Assembly (NCBI GenBank): GCA_903881065.1
Contig: CAIRRW010000369.1
Span: forward strand, 1 to 18,125
DNA: 18,125 nt
Source of the DNA: an uncultured Bacteroidota bacterium
GTDB lineage: Bacteria; Bacteroidota; Bacteroidia; 2-12-FULL-35-15
Direction of reading: 5' to 3'
Shown here: one piece after another, positions 14,045 through 18,125 of the stretch
Position numbering within the stretch: the first letter of the stretch is position 1
Layout of the letters: every line of letters starts with the position of its first letter
Translations under genes and position numbers: made by a program
The notes under the pieces: model-generated
What the model was told of the DNA's origin: nothing
Database searches by the model: none
What the model saw: only the letters and a program-made list of their open reading frames with translations

Positions 14045-15247
14045 ATGAAAAAAACGAGAAACCCCATCCTCTTTATTTTTATTACTGTTTTACTTGACTG
14101 TATAGGCATCGGTATTATAGTTCCTGTTATTGCAAGCCTAGTTACTTCTGTAAGTCATGTTAACGTAAATCAAGCTACAACATACAGCGGATATATGATG
14201 GCAACCTATGCCATTATGCAATTCATCTTTTCCCCTGTTCTTGGCGGATTATCCGATCGTTACGGGAGACGTCCCGTTTTGCTTCTTTCTTTATTTGGTT
14301 TAGGTTGCGATTATATTTTCCTAACATTCGCCAACACATTGCCTTTGTTGTTTATTGGAAGAGTAATTGCAGGAATCTGTGGAGCTAGTTTTACCACCGC
14401 TTTTGCATATATTGCTGATGTAAGTGCACCTGAAAAAAGAGCACAAAACTTTGGAAAGATGGGTGCTGCATTTGGATTAGGTTTTATTATAGGACCTGTA
14501 TTAGGTGGTCTTTTTAGCGGAATAAGCATACGTGCGCCATTTGTTGCTGCTGCATGTTTCTCTTTAATCAATTGGCTTTACGGCTATTTTATTTTACCTG
14601 AGTCATTGAAGCAAGAAAACAGACGACCTTTTAATATCAAGCGTGCTAACCCATTCGGCGCTTTTGTTCAGCTCCGGAAAAGCAAACATATTCGCACACT
14701 AGTAATCGGCATGTTTCTGCTTTACCTTGCCGGACAGGTACTACCGGCTATCTGGCCATTCTATACCAAATTTATGTTCACGTGGACAGATAGAGAAATT
14801 GGCTATTCTCTTGCATTTGTAGGAATCATGGTTTCTATTGTTCAGGGAGGATTAATCAAGTGGTCTCAAAAAACATTTGGAACAAATAAAGCAGTATTCA
14901 TAGGCTTATCACTTAATTTTATTGGCTTTGCACTGTTTGCTTTTGCCACACAATCGTGGATGATGTATGTTTATATTTTTATCTATTCACTTGGAGGTAT
15001 TGCTCCACCAGCAATTCAGGGAATTATTTCGGGACGTGTTTCAGCAACCGAACAGGGTGAATTACAAGGCATGATGACTGCACTTAGCAGTGTTGCCACC
15101 ATTCTTTCCCCATTGATAATGACTAATCTATTTTACTTTTTTACCAAAGATACTGCCCCAGTATATTTTCCAGGTGCGGCTTTTGGTGCCTCTGCCCTAT
15201 TAATTTTATCAGGCGGATTACTTGTGGTTAAAGGATTGAGAGAATAA
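14045..15247 (+). CDS. MFS transporter, TetA-like drug:proton antiporter family
   Basis: A 400-residue inner-membrane transporter with about twelve hydrophobic segments. Asp18 lies in the first membrane segment (LLDCIGIGIIVP), motif A is GGLSDRYGRRP (67-77), and motif C is GLGFIIGPVLGG (144-155), the antiporter signature of 12-TM drug:H+ antiporters. The closest pattern I recognise is the Tet/TCR group of Bacteroidota; such genomic homologues often do not give tetracycline resistance, so no resistance is claimed. The substrate is unknown. It begins 49 bp after the receptor gene and ends 22 bp before the next outer-membrane gene, which suggests a shared transcript and a possible link between inner- and outer-membrane steps. 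Confidence 0.9.
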   Translation: MKKTRNPILFIFITVLLDCIGIGIIVPVIASLVTSVSHVNVNQATTYSGYMMATYAIMQFIFSPVLGGLSDRYGRRPVLLLSLFGLGCDYIFLTFANTLPLLFIGRVIAGICGASFTTAFAYIADVSAPEKRAQNFGKMGAAFGLGFIIGPVLGGLFSGISIRAPFVAAACFSLINWLYGYFILPESLKQENRRPFNIKRANPFGAFVQLRKSKHIRTLVIGMFLLYLAGQVLPAIWPFYTKFMFTWTDREIGYSLAFVGIMVSIVQGGLIKWSQKTFGTNKAVFIGLSLNFIGFALFAFATQSWMMYVYIFIYSLGGIAPPAIQGIISGRVSATEQGELQGMMTALSSVATILSPLIMTNLFYFFTKDTAPVYFPGAAFGASALLILSGGLLVVKGLRE

Positions 15248-15269
15248 ACTATTTTTCAAATCAATAAAA

Positions 15270-16550
15270 ATGGCAAAACGAAAAATGAAAAATATTATAA
15301 TTGCCCTCATGATATTCGCAGCAAATATCCATCTGTTTGCTCAAAACAATTTAGTAAAAGGAAGTATTGTAACGAACAATAACGATACGTTACTGGGGCT
15401 AATCAATTATTCTAATTCAGGAAGAAACCCTTTGACAATTGAGTTTAAGAAAACAGGTGATTCAAAAAGTGTAAAATATAAACCACTTCAAATAAAATCC
15501 TTTTTAGTTGAAGGCGAATATTATTTGAGCAGAATTGTAAATTTAGATATCTCACCAAACAATTTAGATGACCTAACTTACAACAAAAATCCTGTTATGA
15601 AAAAGGATACTGTATTTCTATCTGCAACTATTGTTGGCAAACCAAGTTTATACTATTTAAAAGACAGATTCGGCAAAGAACATTTTTTTATTGAAAACGA
15701 TAGCACTGTTGAGCTTATTCATAATAAATATTTAATTACTAATTCTGATATTTCAGTTGGCACAACTGGATATTATAGTGTGGAATCAGATAAATACAGG
15801 CAACAGCTAATAATAAACATGGGCGATTGCACAGGTATTTCAGCAACTATAAGTGATTTAAAATATGAGCAAACGGAATTTATAAAACTATTTAAAAAGT
15901 ATTATGAATGTAAAAACAGTAAACCCTCTTTCATAAAAAAGAAAGAAGAAGCATTGTTTGAAACCATTGTTATTGCCGGAGGTTCGATGATTAATACTTT
16001 TTTGCAAGCCCCTACCCCATCGTTCTATTATGGTAATACAAAACTAAAACCATCGTATAATATCACCTTTGGAATTGCATTTAATTTGGTTCTATCTCGA
16101 AATAGAAGGAGTTGGTCATTTTATAATGAATTTGCCTACGTAAGAAACAAAACGACTGGTTCTATTGATTCGTCAGGTATTAATAGCGACCTTAATAAAC
16201 AGTTTAACATTGATCTTACATATGGAAAATTAGCATCGATGGCGAGGTACGAGTATCCAGGGAGAAACATAAAACCTTTTATTAACGCAGGTATGATTAA
16301 CTCCTATTTATTAAAGTATTATGATAAAGAAACCGTAACTAATACTATTCCATATTCTAGCAATACTTATCAAATTGATATAGTAGATAAAATACTAAAA
16401 TATGAAAATGGATATTCGGTAGGAGCAGGTGTTTTTTACCGAAAGTTTAGTGCTGAGTTTCGTTATGAAAAAACAAAAGGATTCGCCCCAAATTCAATAG
16501 TTAAAATACCAAGCAGAAGTTATTTTTTATTGCTTGGATATAAGTTTTAA
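15270..16550 (+). CDS. Hypothetical outer-membrane beta-barrel protein
   Basis: A 426-residue protein I do not recognise by name. A signal peptide is present (MKNIIIALMIFAANIHLFAQ; the ATG at 15285 is an alternative start five codons in). Residues about 29-220 form a soluble domain opening with KGSIVTNNNDTLLGLINY, a pattern common in uncharacterised Bacteroidota envelope proteins. From about residue 233 to the end the sequence alternates polar and aromatic strands (PSYNITFGIAFNLVL, WSFYNEFAYV, MARYEYPG, VGAGVFYRKFSAEFRYE) and finishes in LLLGYKF, the terminal Phe expected of an outer-membrane barrel. It follows the MFS gene by 22 bp, so probably shares its transcript. Its 3' end is 3 bp from the convergent biotin carboxylase. 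Function unknown. Confidence 0.82.
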   Translation: MAKRKMKNIIIALMIFAANIHLFAQNNLVKGSIVTNNNDTLLGLINYSNSGRNPLTIEFKKTGDSKSVKYKPLQIKSFLVEGEYYLSRIVNLDISPNNLDDLTYNKNPVMKKDTVFLSATIVGKPSLYYLKDRFGKEHFFIENDSTVELIHNKYLITNSDISVGTTGYYSVESDKYRQQLIINMGDCTGISATISDLKYEQTEFIKLFKKYYECKNSKPSFIKKKEEALFETIVIAGGSMINTFLQAPTPSFYYGNTKLKPSYNITFGIAFNLVLSRNRRSWSFYNEFAYVRNKTTGSIDSSGINSDLNKQFNIDLTYGKLASMARYEYPGRNIKPFINAGMINSYLLKYYDKETVTNTIPYSSNTYQIDIVDKILKYENGYSVGAGVFYRKFSAEFRYEKTKGFAPNSIVKIPSRSYFLLLGYKF

Positions 16551-16559
16551 CTTCTACTT
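16511..16559. repeat. Inverted repeat spanning the two convergent stop codons
   Basis: Core arms AGAAGTTA (16515-16522) and TAACTTCT (16548-16555) are perfect. With one mismatch the stem extends to 12 positions (16511-16522 with 16548-16559). The loop is 25 nt. It covers the last codons of the barrel gene and the stop of the biotin carboxylase gene. It lacks a T tract on either side, so termination activity is uncertain. Confidence 0.45.
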
Positions 16560-18041
16560 AAGTCTGTTCGCTTTCCAATTTGATACTTCTCCGGTTTCAT
16601 TTTTTATAGCGGATAAAGTAGCCGCTTTGTTTTCATTCATCATTTTTGCAACGAATAAAGCAGCTATCAATGCTTCATCTTCATTTTCAACGGCAAGCAT
16701 TTCGGGTTTAAAATAATGATTGATAAAATGCGTATCGAAATTACCGGAAGTAAATGCTTCATGTTTTAATACAAATTTACAGAAAGGCAAAGTAGTCTCT
16801 ACTCCTATTATTTTATAATCATCTATAGCACGAATCATTCTGTTTATAGCTTCTTCACGGTCTTTACCGAATGAAATAAGTTTTGAAATCATCGGGTCGT
16901 AATAAATAGGAATATCCATTCCTTCTTCAAAACCATCATCCACGCGCACTCCCAAACCTTGAGGACGTTGATACGTCACAAGTTTTCCAATATCAGGCAG
17001 AAAGTTGTTCGTTGGATCTTCAGCATACACGCGAACTTCCACGCTATGTCCATGTATTTTCAAATCACTTTGTGTAAACGAAAGTTTTTCTCCTCTTGCT
17101 ACTTTTATCTGCTCCTTCACCAAGTCAATGCCGGTAATCATTTCCGTTACCGGATGCTCCACCTGTAACCGTGTATTCATCTCGAGGAAATAAAAATTCT
17201 TATTCTCATCCAGCAGAAACTCAACGGTTCCGGCGCCTACATAATCACATGCTTTACCAACATTAACGGCACATTCGCCCATCGCCTTCCGTATTTCGGG
17301 AGTAAGCACTGAAGAAGGAGCTTCTTCAATCACCTTCTGGTGGCGGCGTTGAATAGAACATTCGCGTTCAAATAAATAAACAATATTACCATGTGTATCG
17401 CCTAAAATCTGAATTTCAATATGTCGCGGACCAGCCACATATCGCTCAATAAAAACAGAGCCGTCGCCAAATGCAGAAGTAGCTTCATTTACAGCTAGTT
17501 TCATCTGTTCTTCAAACTCTTCAATATTTTCGACAATGCGCATCCCCTTGCCTCCACCGCCTGCGCTTGCCTTTATAAGTATTGGAAAGCCCGTAGCCAA
17601 TGCCACTTCTTTTCCTTCTTTCACACTGGTAATAGCACCTGCGGAGCCCGGCACCATTGGTATTTTATATTTTTTAACGGCTGCTTTCGCCGATAATTTA
17701 TCTCCCATTATATTCATTGCCTCCGACGAAGGACCAATAAATGTTATCCCTGCTTTCTTCACTGCTGCTGCAAATCCGGCGTTCTCCGAAAGGAAACCAT
17801 AACCCGGATGTATGCCATCCACATTAAGGTTTTTACATACCTCAATTATTTTATCTCCTAATAAATAAGATTTATTGGAAGGCGGAGGACCAATGCAGAC
17901 CGCTTCATCAGCATATTTCACAAAGGGTGCATTACGGTCGGCTTCCGAATATACAGCCACTGTTTTTATCCCCATCTCTCTGCACGAGCGCATTACCCGC
18001 AATGCTATCTCGCCACGATTGGCAACTAATATTTTATTCAT
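16554..18041 (-). CDS. accC: Biotin carboxylase subunit of acetyl-/propionyl-CoA carboxylase
   Basis: Carboxylates biotin on a carrier protein using bicarbonate and ATP, the first half-reaction of acetyl- or propionyl-CoA carboxylase. Landmarks are NRGEIALRV (8-16), the glycine-rich ATP loop KASAGGGGKGMR (157-168), SIQRRHQKVIEEAP (229-242, including Lys238) and EMNTRLQVEHP (287-297, with Glu288, Arg292 and Glu296 aligned to E. coli AccC numbering). At 495 residues it is about 45 longer than E. coli AccC. The extra C-terminal part (about 448-495) is like that of Bacteroidota subunits that work with acyl-CoA carboxylases such as PccB, so the acyl-CoA substrate cannot be fixed. No biotin carrier or carboxyltransferase gene lies downstream; the next gene is convergent. 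Confidence 0.94.
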   Translation of the reverse strand: MNKILVANRGEIALRVMRSCREMGIKTVAVYSEADRNAPFVKYADEAVCIGPPPSNKSYLLGDKIIEVCKNLNVDGIHPGYGFLSENAGFAAAVKKAGITFIGPSSEAMNIMGDKLSAKAAVKKYKIPMVPGSAGAITSVKEGKEVALATGFPILIKASAGGGGKGMRIVENIEEFEEQMKLAVNEATSAFGDGSVFIERYVAGPRHIEIQILGDTHGNIVYLFERECSIQRRHQKVIEEAPSSVLTPEIRKAMGECAVNVGKACDYVGAGTVEFLLDENKNFYFLEMNTRLQVEHPVTEMITGIDLVKEQIKVARGEKLSFTQSDLKIHGHSVEVRVYAEDPTNNFLPDIGKLVTYQRPQGLGVRVDDGFEEGMDIPIYYDPMISKLISFGKDREEAINRMIRAIDDYKIIGVETTLPFCKFVLKHEAFTSGNFDTHFINHYFKPEMLAVENEDEALIAALFVAKMMNENKAATLSAIKNETGEVSNWKANRLK

Positions 18042-18080
18042 ATCTACTCTTTATTCTGAATTTAAAATCCTTACAGACGG

Positions 18081-18088
18081 CAAATATA
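18081..18088 (-). promoter_or_regulatory. -7 promoter element for the biotin carboxylase gene
   Basis: The + strand reads CAAATATA, i.e. TATATTTG on the - strand, an exact TAnnTTTG match 40 bp upstream of the start codon. The -33 region is occupied by a palindrome and has no clear TTTG. Confidence 0.5.
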
Positions 18089-18091
18089 AAC

Positions 18092-18116
18092 TAATGCTTT
18101 TTATTAAAAAGCATTA
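18092..18116. promoter_or_regulatory. Perfect 11-bp palindrome upstream of the biotin carboxylase -7 box
   Basis: TAATGCTTTTT (18092-18102), spacer ATT, AAAAAGCATTA (18106-18116), a perfect inverted repeat. It begins 4 bp from the -7 box and covers the spacer and -33 region, a position where a dimeric repressor would act. Alternatively it is the terminator hairpin of a - strand gene lying beyond the window edge, though no strong T tract follows it. Confidence 0.5.
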
Positions 18117-18125
18117 AGATGAAAA

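Noticed and set aside
14045..15247. Tetracycline resistance gene
   Set aside because: The MFS motifs place it in the drug:proton antiporter group only. There is no mobile-element context, and chromosomal homologues of this group are usually not resistance determinants.

Overview
This window is AT-rich chromosomal DNA from a member of the phylum Bacteroidota. Several independent signs point there. One secreted protein ends in a type IX secretion (T9SS) sorting domain. There is a TonB-receptor-like barrel with a carboxypeptidase-regulatory N-terminus. Start codons mostly lack Shine-Dalgarno sequences. The Bacteroidota -7 element TAnnTTTG sits upstream of most transcription units. No rRNA, tRNA, insertion sequence, phage gene or CRISPR array was seen.

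Layout, left to right. (1) 88-2631 (+): a large secreted surface protein with a seven-bladed YVTN propeller, five Ig/PKD-like repeats and a T9SS sorting domain, closed by a strong bidirectional terminator. (2) 2754-4335 (-): methionyl-tRNA formyltransferase (fmt) and a stand-alone CBS-pair protein. (3) 4336-4743: a 408-bp gap with a 21-bp tandem repeat built around TTCGCGAA. (4) 4744-6213 (-): a CrtI/CrtD-type carotenoid desaturase, divergent from (5) 6420-11260 (+): a five-gene block of tyrosine ammonia-lyase-like enzyme, SDR ketoreductase, FabB-like ketosynthase, acyl carrier protein and LpxL-like acyltransferase. (6) 11479-16550 (+): an outer-membrane TonB-receptor-like barrel, an MFS drug-efflux-type transporter and an unrecognised outer-membrane beta-barrel protein. 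(7) 16554-18041 (-): a biotin carboxylase, convergent with (6) with only 3 bp between the stops.

The coherent system is the 6420-11260 block. The ammonia-lyase would make 4-coumarate as an aromatic starter. The ketoreductase, ketosynthase and ACP would extend it as an ACP-bound aryl polyene. The acyltransferase would transfer the polyene or another acyl chain. This is the logic of flexirubin/aryl-polyene pigment synthesis. The block is incomplete: no CoA/ACP ligase, dehydratase, second ketosynthase/chain-length factor or dialkylresorcinol genes lie here, so the rest must be outside the window. The divergent carotenoid desaturase starts from the same intergenic region, and both sides carry the same -7 octamer, TATTTTTG, so two membrane-pigment routes may be regulated together.

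Other points worth checking are three palindromes placed at promoters (fmt, ketosynthase, biotin carboxylase), unusual residues next to a catalytic histidine in the ketosynthase, the internal promoter that splits the pigment block, and the orphan position of the biotin carboxylase.
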